A stretch of 54,496 nt of DNA from positions 1 through 54,496 of the IMG/VR virus record IMGVR_UViG_3300023176_002574; one strand, given 5' to 3'. The notes below the pieces were generated by a model, which saw only the letters and a program-made list of their open reading frames with translations, was not told where the DNA came from and searched no databases. Numbering within the stretch: the first letter of the stretch is position 1; each line of letters starts with the position of its first letter. Source of the stretch: a virus. Shown here one piece after another: positions 8,946-18,058 of the stretch. The translations under genes and the position numbers were made by a program.

Positions 8946-11105
8946 ATGGCGCTTGGATTAGCATCCCCAGGGATTAAAGTAAGAGAGGTTGATCTTACTA
9001 GAGGTGGTATCAATGCGGGGACTAACGTCACTGCAGGTATTAGCGCACCATATAAGAAAGGACCTGTAGAGGAAATTACTAGAGTTACTTCGGAAGCAGA
9101 ACTTGTAGATAATTTCGGTAAACCAGGTCTAGGAATTACCGATTACCATTATGAATCGTGGTATGCAGGTTCTAATTTCCTGTCTTATGGTGGTCAACTA
9201 GATGTTGTTCGTTGTGATGGTGCAAACCTGAAGAACGCCAACGCTGGTGTTGGTATTGCATCGACTACAACTCTCAAAATTAAGAACTATTCTGATTATC
9301 AGAATACTCACAGCAACGCTACAAATTTCTACTGGGCAGCAAAGAACCCAGGGTCTTGGGCAAATGATCTCAGAGTTGCAGTTATTGACAACTTTGCTGA
9401 CCAAGAACTAACTGTTGTTGATAGCACAAACCTAAGAGTTGGTTATGGTGTTTCTCAAGAACTTTCTGGTGTAACAATTGGTATTGGTACTACAGCAGCA
9501 GCAACTGGATTCCTAGATGGTATCATTTCTGGTATTTCTTCTACCAAGGTTTATGTCAAGGTTCTAAGAACTTTGGTTGGTGCAAGCAGAACCGATGTTA
9601 CCTATCAAGAAAATGGTTTGCACGCATTTAAAGTTGGCGTTACTTCCTTCTTCGATAATGGTTCTGCACTAGTTTCTGGCGTTGGTACAGTCACAGCAAT
9701 TTCTGATTGGTATAATGATCAGAATGTTACAACTTCTGTTGCTGAAGGTGGTAGTGATGCAACCACAATTAAGTGGAGAGCAGTTCTACCCAAACCACAA
9801 TCCAATGCATATGTAACTGATCGTGGTGGCAGAAATGATGCTCTAAATATCGCCATCATTGATAACTCTGGTTCTGTATCTGGTCAACCTGGTACTATTC
9901 TAGAGACCTTTGGTAACCTATCTAAGGCAGAAGACGCTCAAGTTTCTTCTGCTGAGAATGTTTACTATAAGGATATTCTCGCAGATAACTCCCAATATAT
10001 CTACGCTGGTACATCTCCTGCGGTTTGGGATAGTTATCATGGCACTGAGGCGGTTCCTGGTGGTTTTAATACTGGATTTAGTACTTCCACCTCTGGTGCA
10101 TGGGGTCAGGATTCTCCCCGCATCTTTGATTCTGTTGGTAACCAAACCTACACCTTGCTGCATGGTAAGGATTACAGCGGCACCAACAACGAAGGTCAGT
10201 ATAAAGCAGAACTTGGCAACCTAATTAATGGTTATGCCATGTTTGAAGATCCTAATGAGTCTGACATCAGATTCCTTCTACAAGGCGGCGGTTCTCTATC
10301 TAAGGAAGAGGAGCAAGCAAAAGCACAAAAACTGATCAACATTGCCGAGAACAGAAAGGACTGTATTGCATTTATCTCCCCCAACAGAGATTCTCTGGTT
10401 GGTAAGACTCTTGCACAGCAATTGTCTAACACACTTTCTTTCCATGCACCACTAGCATCTTCCTCTTATGCAGTTCTAGACTCTGGTTATCAGTACGTCT
10501 ATGATCGCTGGAATAAGCAGTTTATCTACATGCCAACCAGTAATGATGTTGCTGGTCTCTGTGTAAGAACTGACCTCAACCAGTTCCCCTGGTTCTCTCC
10601 TGCTGGTACTGCTAGAGGTACGCTTCTTAATACAATCAAACTGGCATACAACCCCAGTCAGGCAGATAGAGATAGACTCTATTCTAACAGAATTAATGCT
10701 ATCACTGCGGTTCCTGGTTCTGGTATTGTATTGTTTGGTGACAAGACTGCACTTGCATATCAGTCCGCATTTGACAGAATCAACGTTCGCCGCCTGTTCA
10801 TCACGATCGAAAAGGCAATCGAGTCTGCTGGTCGCGATCAACTCTTTGAATTCAACGATGCTGGCACAAGAGCAAACTTTGTAAATATCGTTGAACCTTA
10901 TCTCCGTGATGTTCAAGCAAAGAGAGGCATTACAGATTTCCGACTGATCTGTGATGAGTCTAATAATACCCCCGATGTTATCGACAGAAATGAGTTTGTC
11001 GCAGACATCTATGTGAAACCTGCACGTTCGATCAACTTCGTTGGTCTGACATTTGTTGCTACGAGAACTGGGGTCTCGTTTGAAGAAGTAATCGGCAACG
11101 TTTGA
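8946..11105 (+). CDS. 18: Contractile tail sheath protein gp18
   Basis: With the start at 8946 the protein is 719 residues and begins MALGLASPGIKVREVDL, the usual beginning of cyanophage gp18. That ATG has an AGAGGAG ribosome-binding site six bases upstream, whereas an in-frame ATG at 8922 has none. The C-terminal half has the conserved sheath core (YDRWNKQFIYMPTSNDVAG, LNTIKLAYNPSQ, RRLFITIEKAIE, YVKPARSINFV). Gp18 forms the contractile sheath around the gp19 tube. The gene has a late promoter motif and is followed by gp19 after 20 bases. Confidence 0.95.
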   Translation: MALGLASPGIKVREVDLTRGGINAGTNVTAGISAPYKKGPVEEITRVTSEAELVDNFGKPGLGITDYHYESWYAGSNFLSYGGQLDVVRCDGANLKNANAGVGIASTTTLKIKNYSDYQNTHSNATNFYWAAKNPGSWANDLRVAVIDNFADQELTVVDSTNLRVGYGVSQELSGVTIGIGTTAAATGFLDGIISGISSTKVYVKVLRTLVGASRTDVTYQENGLHAFKVGVTSFFDNGSALVSGVGTVTAISDWYNDQNVTTSVAEGGSDATTIKWRAVLPKPQSNAYVTDRGGRNDALNIAIIDNSGSVSGQPGTILETFGNLSKAEDAQVSSAENVYYKDILADNSQYIYAGTSPAVWDSYHGTEAVPGGFNTGFSTSTSGAWGQDSPRIFDSVGNQTYTLLHGKDYSGTNNEGQYKAELGNLINGYAMFEDPNESDIRFLLQGGGSLSKEEEQAKAQKLINIAENRKDCIAFISPNRDSLVGKTLAQQLSNTLSFHAPLASSSYAVLDSGYQYVYDRWNKQFIYMPTSNDVAGLCVRTDLNQFPWFSPAGTARGTLLNTIKLAYNPSQADRDRLYSNRINAITAVPGSGIVLFGDKTALAYQSAFDRINVRRLFITIEKAIESAGRDQLFEFNDAGTRANFVNIVEPYLRDVQAKRGITDFRLICDESNNTPDVIDRNEFVADIYVKPARSINFVGLTFVATRTGVSFEEVIGNV

Positions 11106-11125
11106 TCTAAGGAGGAACCCAACTA

Positions 11126-11749
11126 ATGGCACTACAAAACACGCAACAAATTTTAAGCAGCGCAAGAACTATTGATTCCTTCAAGAACAGGTTGACTCAG
11201 GGCGGCGCTCGCCCCAACCTGTTCGAGGTTGAACTCAATTTCCCTGCGGCAATTCCTGGTCTTGACGAGATCAAGAAAGATACTTCTTATAGAATGATGA
11301 TTAAGGCAGCACAGTTGCCCGCATCTAACCTGGTTAGCATTCCCGTTGCTTTCCGTGGTCGTCAGTTGAAAGTTTCTGGTGACAGAACTTTTGATCCCTG
11401 GCAGATTCAAGTCGTCAACGATGGTGACTTCAAGATTCGTGAAGCATTTGAAAAGTGGGCAAACTACATTGTTAAAGTTTCTGATGGTTCGGGTACTGTA
11501 AACCCCGCTGACTATCAGGTTGACTGGGTTGTTCATCAATTGGGTAGAGCACCCTTTACTGATGATGCAGTAAATAATAATGAAATCCCTAAACTGAGAT
11601 CTTATAAATTCTCTGGTTGCTGGCCTTCCACCGTTGGTGCTATTGATCTAAGTTATGAAAGTGTCGATACAATTGAAGAATTCCCTGTAACTCTAGAAGT
11701 TCAATATTGGGAAGCATTTAATGCAAATCAACAGGATTCTGTAGTCTGA
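11126..11749 (+). CDS. 19: Tail tube protein gp19
   Basis: This 207-residue protein is the inner tail tube subunit. The motifs FKNRLTQGGARPNLFEVEL and YRMMIKAAQLPASN, and the C-terminal EFPVTLEVQYWE, are typical of T4-like gp19. A strong AAGGAGG lies about 10 bases before the ATG, consistent with high expression. It directly follows gp18, as in T4. Its stop overlaps the late motif for gp20. Confidence 0.95.
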   Translation: MALQNTQQILSSARTIDSFKNRLTQGGARPNLFEVELNFPAAIPGLDEIKKDTSYRMMIKAAQLPASNLVSIPVAFRGRQLKVSGDRTFDPWQIQVVNDGDFKIREAFEKWANYIVKVSDGSGTVNPADYQVDWVVHQLGRAPFTDDAVNNNEIPKLRSYKFSGCWPSTVGAIDLSYESVDTIEEFPVTLEVQYWEAFNANQQDSVV

Positions 11750-11755
11750 TAAATA
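11749..11755 (+). promoter_or_regulatory. Late promoter motif overlapping the gp19 stop
   Basis: The sequence TGATAAATAG places the ATAAATA core directly on the gp19 TGA stop codon, 33 bases before the gp20 start. Confidence 0.6.
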
Positions 11756-11787
11756 GATCATAAGCAAACATCAGAGTCCATTAGACT

Positions 11788-13446
11788 ATGGCAAAACTAT
11801 TTGGTTTTGATATTGAAGACGATAACAGTCTACCTAAATCTGCTGTGTCCCCCGTTCCTCAGAATAATGAGGACGGGGTTGACTATTATCTAAGTAGCGG
11901 ATTTTTTGGTCAGTACGTTGATATTGAAGGCGTATACAAAAACGAGTTTGATCTAATTAGAAAATATAGGGACATGGCGTTGCACCCTGAGTGCGACACC
12001 GCGATCGAAAACGTTGTTAACGAAGCGATCGTTTCGGATCTTAATGATTCTCCTGTTGATATTGATCTTGAAAATCTAAACGCCAGTGATAACCTAAAAA
12101 GTGTTATCCGTAAAGAATTCAAGTACATTAAAGATCTTCTTCAATTCGACAAAAAATCACACGAAATTTTCCGCAATTGGTATATTGACGGAAGAGTATA
12201 TTACCACAAGGTTATTGATCTCAAGAAACCTGATGAAGGAATTCAGGATCTGAGATATATTGATCCCATGAAAATTAAATTCATGAGGGTCAAACCAAAT
12301 AATAAGGACAAGTTCCAGACTGCACCAGTTAATGGTGCTAATGGGCAAGCAAATCCTGTTGTCGATGCAGACATTCAGGAATATTTTGTTTACTATCCTC
12401 AAGGTTCTGTTCAGAAGTATTCTTCTCAGTCGAAGGGTATCCCCATTGCTAAAGATGCAATTACCCATGTTACTTCTGGTCTTGTAGATAGAAACAAGTT
12501 TCTAACTCTATCATATCTACACAAAGCGATCAAGTCTCTCAATCAACTCCGCATGATTGAAGATAGTCTTGTTATCTACAGATTGTCTCGCGCTCCAGAG
12601 CGTAGAATTTTCTATATTGACGTTGGTAATCTACCCAAAGTCAAAGCGGAGCAGTATCTCCGTGACGTTATGAATCGTTATAGAAATAAACTAGTCTATA
12701 ACGCAGATACTGGTGAGATCAAGGATGACAAAAAGTTCATGTCTATGTTGGAAGACTTCTGGCTTCCTAGGCGTGAAGGTGGTCGTGGCACAGAAATCTC
12801 CACGCTGCCTGGTGGTCAGAACCTTGGTGAACTGACTGACGTTGATTATTTCCAAAAGAAACTCTATAGATCTCTGAATATTCCCGACACCAGAGTCGGT
12901 GGTAATGATGGATTTAACCTGGGTCGTTCCAGTGAAATTCTACGTGATGAACTAATGTTCAGTAAGTTCGTTGGTCGTCTCCGCAAGAGATTCAGTATGA
13001 TCTTCCTGGATATGCTGAAGACTCAACTCATTCTGAAAAACATCTGTACTCCTCAAGACTGGGAGAAGATGGCAGAACATATTCAGTTTGATTATCTATA
13101 TGATAATCACTTTGCTGAATTGAAAGAGACTGAGTTGATGACTGAAAGATTGAACCTTATGGTTGCAATCGAACCTTATATTGGCACTTATTATTCCAGA
13201 GATTACGTTAAGCGTAAAGTTCTCCGTCAAACCGATCAAGAGATCGTTGATATGGAGAAGGAAATGGAAGATGAGAATGAGCAAGGTATCGGTGTCCCTC
13301 TCGAAACTCAAAATCAAATTATGCAAGGTCGTATGAATAATTTGGGTAACGATCAAAAGGAACCTGATCTAGAATCTCAGGGTAGAAGAGCAGACGCGGA
13401 AGCTGATAGAAAGACTTCCGTAGATATCAAGAAAGCAAAGATATAA
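11788..13446 (+). CDS. 20: Portal vertex protein gp20
   Basis: This 552-residue protein is the dodecameric portal through which DNA is packaged and to which the neck binds. Family features are RKYRDMALHPECDTAIENVV near residue 50, RAPERRIFYIDVGNLPK near 268 and FWLPRREGGRGTEI near 328. This gene is the usual phylogenetic marker of marine T4-like phages. It is flanked by gp19 and the prohead core genes. The final codons and stop form part of the next late promoter motif. Confidence 0.96.
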   Translation: MAKLFGFDIEDDNSLPKSAVSPVPQNNEDGVDYYLSSGFFGQYVDIEGVYKNEFDLIRKYRDMALHPECDTAIENVVNEAIVSDLNDSPVDIDLENLNASDNLKSVIRKEFKYIKDLLQFDKKSHEIFRNWYIDGRVYYHKVIDLKKPDEGIQDLRYIDPMKIKFMRVKPNNKDKFQTAPVNGANGQANPVVDADIQEYFVYYPQGSVQKYSSQSKGIPIAKDAITHVTSGLVDRNKFLTLSYLHKAIKSLNQLRMIEDSLVIYRLSRAPERRIFYIDVGNLPKVKAEQYLRDVMNRYRNKLVYNADTGEIKDDKKFMSMLEDFWLPRREGGRGTEISTLPGGQNLGELTDVDYFQKKLYRSLNIPDTRVGGNDGFNLGRSSEILRDELMFSKFVGRLRKRFSMIFLDMLKTQLILKNICTPQDWEKMAEHIQFDYLYDNHFAELKETELMTERLNLMVAIEPYIGTYYSRDYVKRKVLRQTDQEIVDMEKEMEDENEQGIGVPLETQNQIMQGRMNNLGNDQKEPDLESQGRRADAEADRKTSVDIKKAKI

Positions 13447-13449
13447 ATA
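13442..13449 (+). promoter_or_regulatory. Late promoter motif overlapping the gp20 stop
   Basis: A complete TATAAATA contains the TAA stop of gp20 and lies 26 bases upstream of the small core-protein gene. A GGAG ribosome-binding site follows at about 13464. Confidence 0.65.
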
Positions 13450-13475
13450 AATACAGGAAAATTGGAGTTTATTTA

Positions 13476-13655
13476 ATGGATTCTACCGTTGATTTGGTTA
13501 ATATGATGCTGGGCGATGCTTCATCTTCTGAAGTTTCCGACAAAATTAAAGAAATTTTGTACAGCAAATCATCTGAAAAATTGGATAATGCGAAACCTCA
13601 TATTGCTAATGCAATGTTTGGTAATGAAGTTCCCGATGAAACCGAAGAAGAATGA
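13476..13655 (+). CDS. Small acidic prohead core protein, gp67-like
   Basis: This 59-residue ORF fills the gap between portal and gp21, where T4 has the prohead core genes 67 and 68. It has a helical middle (KIKEILYSKSSEKLDNAK) and an acidic tail ending DETEEE, resembling the layout of T4 gp67 (short, helical, acidic C-terminus). It would be a scaffold component removed by the gp21 protease. The start has an upstream TTGGAG, a late promoter motif precedes it, and the stop overlaps the next start. The call rests mainly on position and composition. Confidence 0.6.
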   Translation: MDSTVDLVNMMLGDASSSEVSDKIKEILYSKSSEKLDNAKPHIANAMFGNEVPDETEEE

Positions 13656-14224
13656 GCGCATCACAACCACTTAAAGTTTTTAGTATTGTCGGACCAATTC
13701 TCAGTAATAACGCTACTCGTGTTACTGGGGATCGATACATTGTTAGAACTGGTCTACTACACGCTTCTGCTGCCGCAGGTAAGGATGGTGGACTAGTTGG
13801 TGTTTGTAACACTACGACTTCCAATGTGGGTGTTACTTCTGTCCACGTGAATAAGGCGGATGACGTTCTTCTTAGATACGCTCACCCAAAACAAGCAAAG
13901 ATTACTGGTATCACAACTGGAGCACAAACCACTCTGATTGTTGATAGTCAGGATACTAAGTTTACTGTAGAGGATAGAATTACTATTCTTGGTTCTTCGG
14001 TTGGTATTTACAATACTACTCTACAGCATGTACAGGTCGTATCTGTAATTGGAAGTCAACTTTCTAATAATTATCAAACCAAGATTGTTGTTGACGCAGA
14101 TACTAGTTCGGGTCATGCAGCATTTACTGGTGTTGCAACAGCATATAAATCGGTAATTCCAGTTTTAAAACCAGAGTCCAGCAACGGTTGTGAAGCATAC
14201 TTCGCAGAGGTACAACTAGCATGA
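13652..14224 (+). CDS. Conserved cyanophage protein of unknown function in the capsid cluster
   Basis: This 190-residue protein is rich in Val, Thr, Gly and Ser, with little predicted helix (SIVGPILSNNATRVTGDRY; TSVHVNKADDVLLRY; KFTVEDRITILGSSVGIY). It overlaps both neighbours by ATGA, so it is likely translationally coupled to the core peptide and to the gp21 protease. In T4 this place holds gp68, but I see no clear resemblance to it. The beta-rich composition fits a capsid-associated or decoration protein. Function is unknown. Confidence 0.7.
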   Translation: MSASQPLKVFSIVGPILSNNATRVTGDRYIVRTGLLHASAAAGKDGGLVGVCNTTTSNVGVTSVHVNKADDVLLRYAHPKQAKITGITTGAQTTLIVDSQDTKFTVEDRITILGSSVGIYNTTLQHVQVVSVIGSQLSNNYQTKIVVDADTSSGHAAFTGVATAYKSVIPVLKPESSNGCEAYFAEVQLA

Positions 14225-14868
14225 AACTAATCACAGAAGAAATCGAATCGGTAGAAATTATTACCGAAGAACAAAACGGCAAAAAAACTCTGTATATTCA
14301 GGGTCCTTTCTTGCAGTGCGAAATTACTAATCGCAATGGTCGCATGTATCCCATGCAAACCATGGCAAAGGAAGTTGCTCGTTATACTGAGTCTTTTGTG
14401 AATAAGGGTCGTGCTCTAGGTGAACTTGGTCACCCCGATGGTCCTTCTATCAATCTTGATAGAGTGTCTCATAAAATTGTTGGTCTTTATCAAGAAGGTA
14501 ACAATTTTATCGGTAAGGCACAAATTCTTTCCACACCCATGGGTAAGATTGCATCTTCTCTTCTTGGTGAAGGTGTAAAACTCGGTGTCTCTTCTAGAGG
14601 CATGGGTTCCATCTCTTCTAAAAATGGCGTGAACGTCGTTGGCGAAGACTTTATGCTGGCAACTGCTGCTGATATTGTAGCAGATCCTTCTGCACCTGAT
14701 GCATTTGTTGACGGCATCATGGAAGGTAAAGAGTGGGTTTGGGAAGGAGGAATCCTTCGCGAAGCACGTTGTGAGCAAGTTAAGAAGCAAATTAATACCC
14801 TAGTTGACCAGAAAATGCTTGAGGCAAACAAACTCCGCCTCTTTGGTAATTTCTTGTCAAATATCTAG
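14221..14868 (+). CDS. 21: Prohead core protease gp21
   Basis: This 215-residue serine protease matures the prohead by cutting scaffold and capsid proteins after Glu. The catalytic His is in GELGHPDGPS (near residue 66) and the catalytic Ser in KLGVSSRGMGS (near 122). A conserved ITNRNGRMYP segment lies near residue 36. It precedes gp22 and gp23 as in T4. Likely substrates in this window include gp22, gp23 (LLSE at residues 49-52) and the protein at 40555. Confidence 0.95.
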   Translation: MKLITEEIESVEIITEEQNGKKTLYIQGPFLQCEITNRNGRMYPMQTMAKEVARYTESFVNKGRALGELGHPDGPSINLDRVSHKIVGLYQEGNNFIGKAQILSTPMGKIASSLLGEGVKLGVSSRGMGSISSKNGVNVVGEDFMLATAADIVADPSAPDAFVDGIMEGKEWVWEGGILREARCEQVKKQINTLVDQKMLEANKLRLFGNFLSNI

Positions 14869-14871
14869 GTT

Positions 14872-14879
14872 TATAAATA
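14872..14879 (+). promoter_or_regulatory. Late promoter motif upstream of gp22
   Basis: TTATAAATAAC just after the gp21 stop contains the full TATAAATA, 45 bases before the gp22 start. A CGGAG ribosome-binding site lies at about 14909. Confidence 0.65.
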
Positions 14880-14924
14880 ACTTAAGAACAATAACGGAAT
14901 AATTACTTCGGAGCAGTTCATCAG

Positions 14925-15989
14925 ATGAGTAACGATCTACAGGAAATGGAGAACCAGGTAACAAGAGGCGCTGCAGCCGCTGAACCTATGCAGAAAGTTT
15001 CGGGTTATGTTCCCGATGCTGGCAGTATTGAAGATCTGGGTGGTCCTACTCCCCAGAACAGCAATCCTACTGATGATAGCAACAAGTTGGCAACCCCAAC
15101 CAAAACTATCAAGCAGGTTAAAGATGTTGTAAACAAGGGTGCAAAACCCGCTGACCCCATGCCCAAGGCTCCTGCTTATGCAGAAGAGACCGAAGAGGAA
15201 GAGGGTACAGAAATTGTTGCTGAAGCAGAGACTACCGAAGAGGAAGTCGTTGCAGAACAGCAAGAAGAAACTCTAGAACTTGACCTTGAAGAAGATGTAA
15301 ATGCACTTCTTGAAGGCGAAGAACTCTCCGAAGAGTTTAAAGAAAAAGCAACTATCGTCTTTGAAGCAGCAGTCCGTTCTAAGATTGCTGGTATTCAAGA
15401 GGCACTTGAAGCGCAGTACAATGCTGCACTTCAAGAAGAGATCGAATCTGTGAAGAGCGATCTAGTTGAGCGTGTTGACGCTTACCTAGAGTACGTTTCT
15501 GAAGAGTGGATCTCCGAAAATGAACTCCAGATCGAATCTGGAATCAAGGCCCAAGTAGCAGAAGACTTCATGTCTGGTCTCAAGGGTCTTTTTGAAGAAC
15601 ATTATGTGTACATCCCTGAAGATAAATACAATGTGCTAGATGCTATGGTAACCAAGCTTGATGAGATGGAAACCAAACTCAACGAGCAGATTGATAGAAA
15701 CGTTGCACTGAACAAACAACTTTCTGAGTCTGTCTCTGGCAATATCCTCGATGAAGTATCTGAGGGTCTTGCACTGTCCCAAAAGGACAAACTCGCTTCT
15801 CTTGCAGAGGGCGTTGAGTTTGCTAGTGAGGAACAGTATCGTGAGAAACTGGTGACTCTACGTGAGTCATATTTTCCAAACCAGACTGCAACGGAGACTT
15901 CTGAGCAAGTCCTTACCGAGGAGGCAGTCGTAGATCATGGTTCGACAATGAATGCTTATCTGAGAGCACTCACTAAGTATTCTAAGTGA
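14925..15989 (+). CDS. 22: Prohead core scaffold protein gp22
   Basis: The protein is 354 residues, acidic and mostly helical. The N-terminal 70 residues are Pro/Asp-rich and low in complexity. Then comes a Glu-rich region (TEEEEGTEIVAEAETTEEE) and coiled-coil-like helices (LDEMETKLNEQIDRNVALNK). These are hallmarks of gp22, the internal scaffold digested by gp21 during head maturation. It is placed between gp21 and gp23. It is longer than T4 gp22 (269) because of the acidic N-terminal region. Confidence 0.9.
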   Translation: MSNDLQEMENQVTRGAAAAEPMQKVSGYVPDAGSIEDLGGPTPQNSNPTDDSNKLATPTKTIKQVKDVVNKGAKPADPMPKAPAYAEETEEEEGTEIVAEAETTEEEVVAEQQEETLELDLEEDVNALLEGEELSEEFKEKATIVFEAAVRSKIAGIQEALEAQYNAALQEEIESVKSDLVERVDAYLEYVSEEWISENELQIESGIKAQVAEDFMSGLKGLFEEHYVYIPEDKYNVLDAMVTKLDEMETKLNEQIDRNVALNKQLSESVSGNILDEVSEGLALSQKDKLASLAEGVEFASEEQYREKLVTLRESYFPNQTATETSEQVLTEEAVVDHGSTMNAYLRALTKYSK

Positions 15990-16030
15990 TTATAATTAAC
16001 ACTTTCAAGTAAAAACGGAGACACAAAGCA

Positions 16031-17437
16031 ATGTTCATGTCTGAACAGTTGCAGAAAAAGTGGGAACCTCTCCTTAACGCTGAAGGTCTTGAGCATATCA
16101 AAGATCCTCATCGTAGAGCGGTTACCGCAGTTCTGCTAGAAAACCAAGAATCTTTCCTTCGCCAGGAGCGTGCGCTTCTAAGCGAAACCCCTACAGTTAA
16201 CACCGACCCCGCAGGTACTGGCAACCCTGGTTTCTCGGGTAGTGCAGCAACCTCCCCCGTCGCTGGTTTCGACCCCGTTCTGATCTCCTTGATCAGACGC
16301 TCCATGCCTAACCTGGTCGCATATGACCTCGCAGGCGTTCAACCCATGAACGGTCCTACTGGACTCATCTTCGCAATGCGCTCCCGCTACAACAGCCAGA
16401 GCGGCGCAGAAGCACTGTTCAACGAACCCGATTCGGCGTTCTCTGCACAGAACAACAATGCTTACAACCTCACCCAAGGTGATTACACTGGCGGTACTGA
16501 TGGTGACAGCAGCGTTGGTTTCGGTACAACTGCACAGAGCGGTGTAAACCCTGCTGTTCTTAACGGCGGTTCGGCAAACGAGTATAACGTTGGTCAAGGT
16601 TTCAGAACTTCTGAGCTGGAAGCACTAGGTGACAACACCACCACCAACGACTTCAACGAGATGGCTTTCTCGATCGAGAAAGTTACCGTTACCGCAAGAT
16701 CCAGAGCACTCAAGGCTGAGTACTCCTTGGAACTGGCACAAGACCTCAAGGCAATCCATGGTCTAGATGCTGAAGCGGAACTCGCAAACATTCTCTCCAC
16801 AGAGATTCTTGCTGAGATCAACCGCGAAGTCATCAGAACCATCTACAAGGTTGCTGAAGCTGGTGCTCAGCAGAACGTTGCAACTCAGGGCGTATTTGAC
16901 CTTGACGTTGACTCCAACGGTCGCTGGATGGCAGAGAAGTTCAAAGGTCTTCTGTTCCAACTAGAGCGCGATGCTAACGCAATCGCACAAAGAACTCGTA
17001 GAGGGAAGGGCAACATCATCCTCTGCTCCGCAGACGTTGCTTCCGCACTCTCCATGAGTGGTGTTCTCGATTACAGCCCTGCACTTAACACTGGTCTCCA
17101 GGTTGATGACACTGGCAACACCTTTGCTGGTACAATCAACGGTAAGTACAGAGTCTACATCGACCCCTATGCTGCTAACCTAAGTGCTGATCAGTACTAC
17201 GTTATCGGTTATAAGGGTACTACTCCCTACGACGCTGGTCTGTTCTACTGCCCCTACGTTCCTCTCCAGATGGTTCGTGCAGTTGGTCAGGACACCTTCC
17301 AACCCAAGATCGGTTTCAAGACCCGCTACGGCATGGTCGCGAACCCCTTCGCACAAGGCACAGCCCAAGGTTTCGGTGCAATCGCTGCAAGCAGCAACCG
17401 TTACTACAGACGTGTCAAGGTTGCAAACCTCATGTGA
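16031..17437 (+). CDS. 23: Major capsid protein gp23
   Basis: This 468-residue protein is the main hexamer-forming capsid subunit. Typical motifs are PMNGPTGLIFAMRSRY near residue 105, FSIEKVTVTARSRALKAEYS near 218, RTRRGKGNIILCSADVASAL near 320 and the ending YYRRVKVANLM. The likely gp21 processing site is after Glu52 in LLSE, removing a short N-terminal peptide as in T4. An alternative start is the ATG at 16037. Codons here are strongly biased to C-ending forms (AAC, ACC, CTC, TTC) compared with most genes in the window, as expected for a very highly expressed gene. Confidence 0.97.
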   Translation: MFMSEQLQKKWEPLLNAEGLEHIKDPHRRAVTAVLLENQESFLRQERALLSETPTVNTDPAGTGNPGFSGSAATSPVAGFDPVLISLIRRSMPNLVAYDLAGVQPMNGPTGLIFAMRSRYNSQSGAEALFNEPDSAFSAQNNNAYNLTQGDYTGGTDGDSSVGFGTTAQSGVNPAVLNGGSANEYNVGQGFRTSELEALGDNTTTNDFNEMAFSIEKVTVTARSRALKAEYSLELAQDLKAIHGLDAEAELANILSTEILAEINREVIRTIYKVAEAGAQQNVATQGVFDLDVDSNGRWMAEKFKGLLFQLERDANAIAQRTRRGKGNIILCSADVASALSMSGVLDYSPALNTGLQVDDTGNTFAGTINGKYRVYIDPYAANLSADQYYVIGYKGTTPYDAGLFYCPYVPLQMVRAVGQDTFQPKIGFKTRYGMVANPFAQGTAQGFGAIAASSNRYYRRVKVANLM

Positions 17438-17457
17438 TATCGGGTCACATACTTTCG

Positions 17458-17482
17458 GGACTCCTTCGGGGGTCCTTTTTTT
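17458..17482 (+). terminator. Rho-independent terminator after gp23
   Basis: A 7-base-pair stem, GGACTCC/GGGGTCC (one G-T pair), closes a TTCG tetraloop and is followed by seven T residues. It ends the capsid transcription unit. Confidence 0.9.
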
Positions 17483-17487
17483 ATGCC

Positions 17488-17495
17488 CATAAATA
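17488..17495 (+). promoter_or_regulatory. Late promoter motif upstream of the sulfotransferase-like gene
   Basis: CATAAATAG lies six bases after the gp23 terminator T-run and 16 bases before the next start. It gives the accessory gene its own late start point. Confidence 0.5.
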
Positions 17496-17510
17496 GTCAA
17501 AAAAGTTGTT

Positions 17511-18053
17511 ATGAGATACGTAGTAACTGGTGTCGGTAGGTGTGGAACTACTTTTTTGATGCTAATTTTATGTAAGTTAGGTATAGATACTGGATTTGAT
17601 TTTGAATCAGAATCTCATAGATGTAAACATAAAAAATGCAATTCTGGATTTGAAACTGGTAATTTAAGTTTGACAGTTACAAAATCTCCAGGATATGTTT
17701 TACATAAGCACATGAGGGACAATATAAGAAAAGGATATTTTATCCTTCTTATGCAAAGATCTTTTTCGGAAGTAGCAGCATCACAAGAAAGATATCAAGG
17801 AACAGATGGTGGTTGTATTCCAATTACACATTTACAAAATCATCCACAATATTTGGCAAACTTACATGATGATTTTATTAAATGGATGAAGGAAAATAAA
17901 GTACACTATACTAATATTGATTTTCATTCAGCAATTCAAGATCCAAGATATCTCTACGATAAATTGAAACCTACTGGTGTCATAGATAATATAGATTATC
18001 CTACTTTTAAATCTGCCTGGGAGATTGCAGATAATCATCAAAAACGCAAATAG
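17511..18053 (+). CDS. Sulfotransferase-like P-loop protein, accessory
   Basis: This 180-residue protein begins with a beta strand and a P-loop-like motif, VVTGVGRCGTTFLMLILCKL. This resembles the 5'-phosphosulfate-binding loop of sulfotransferases (GxxRxGTT). A second strand/helix segment, GYFILLMQRSFSEVAASQERY, resembles the 3'-phosphate-binding region (R-x-x-x-E). It is shorter than typical sulfotransferases (250-300), so it could be a minimal or degenerate member. It interrupts the usual gp23-gp3 order, has its own late promoter motif and is visibly more A/T-rich than gp23. Acquisition by horizontal transfer is likely. The substrate is unknown. Confidence 0.55.
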   Translation: MRYVVTGVGRCGTTFLMLILCKLGIDTGFDFESESHRCKHKKCNSGFETGNLSLTVTKSPGYVLHKHMRDNIRKGYFILLMQRSFSEVAASQERYQGTDGGCIPITHLQNHPQYLANLHDDFIKWMKENKVHYTNIDFHSAIQDPRYLYDKLKPTGVIDNIDYPTFKSAWEIADNHQKRK

Positions 18054-18058
18054 TACTA

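Noticed and set aside
10476-11165. Long - strand ORF (229 codons) opposite gp18
   Set aside because: It lies fully opposite the conserved gp18/gp19 coding sequence, has a Cys/Ser/Ile-rich shadow composition and no ribosome-binding site.
16178-16597. - strand ORF opposite gp23
   Set aside because: It is the antisense of a strongly biased, highly expressed capsid gene; long open antisense frames are expected there.
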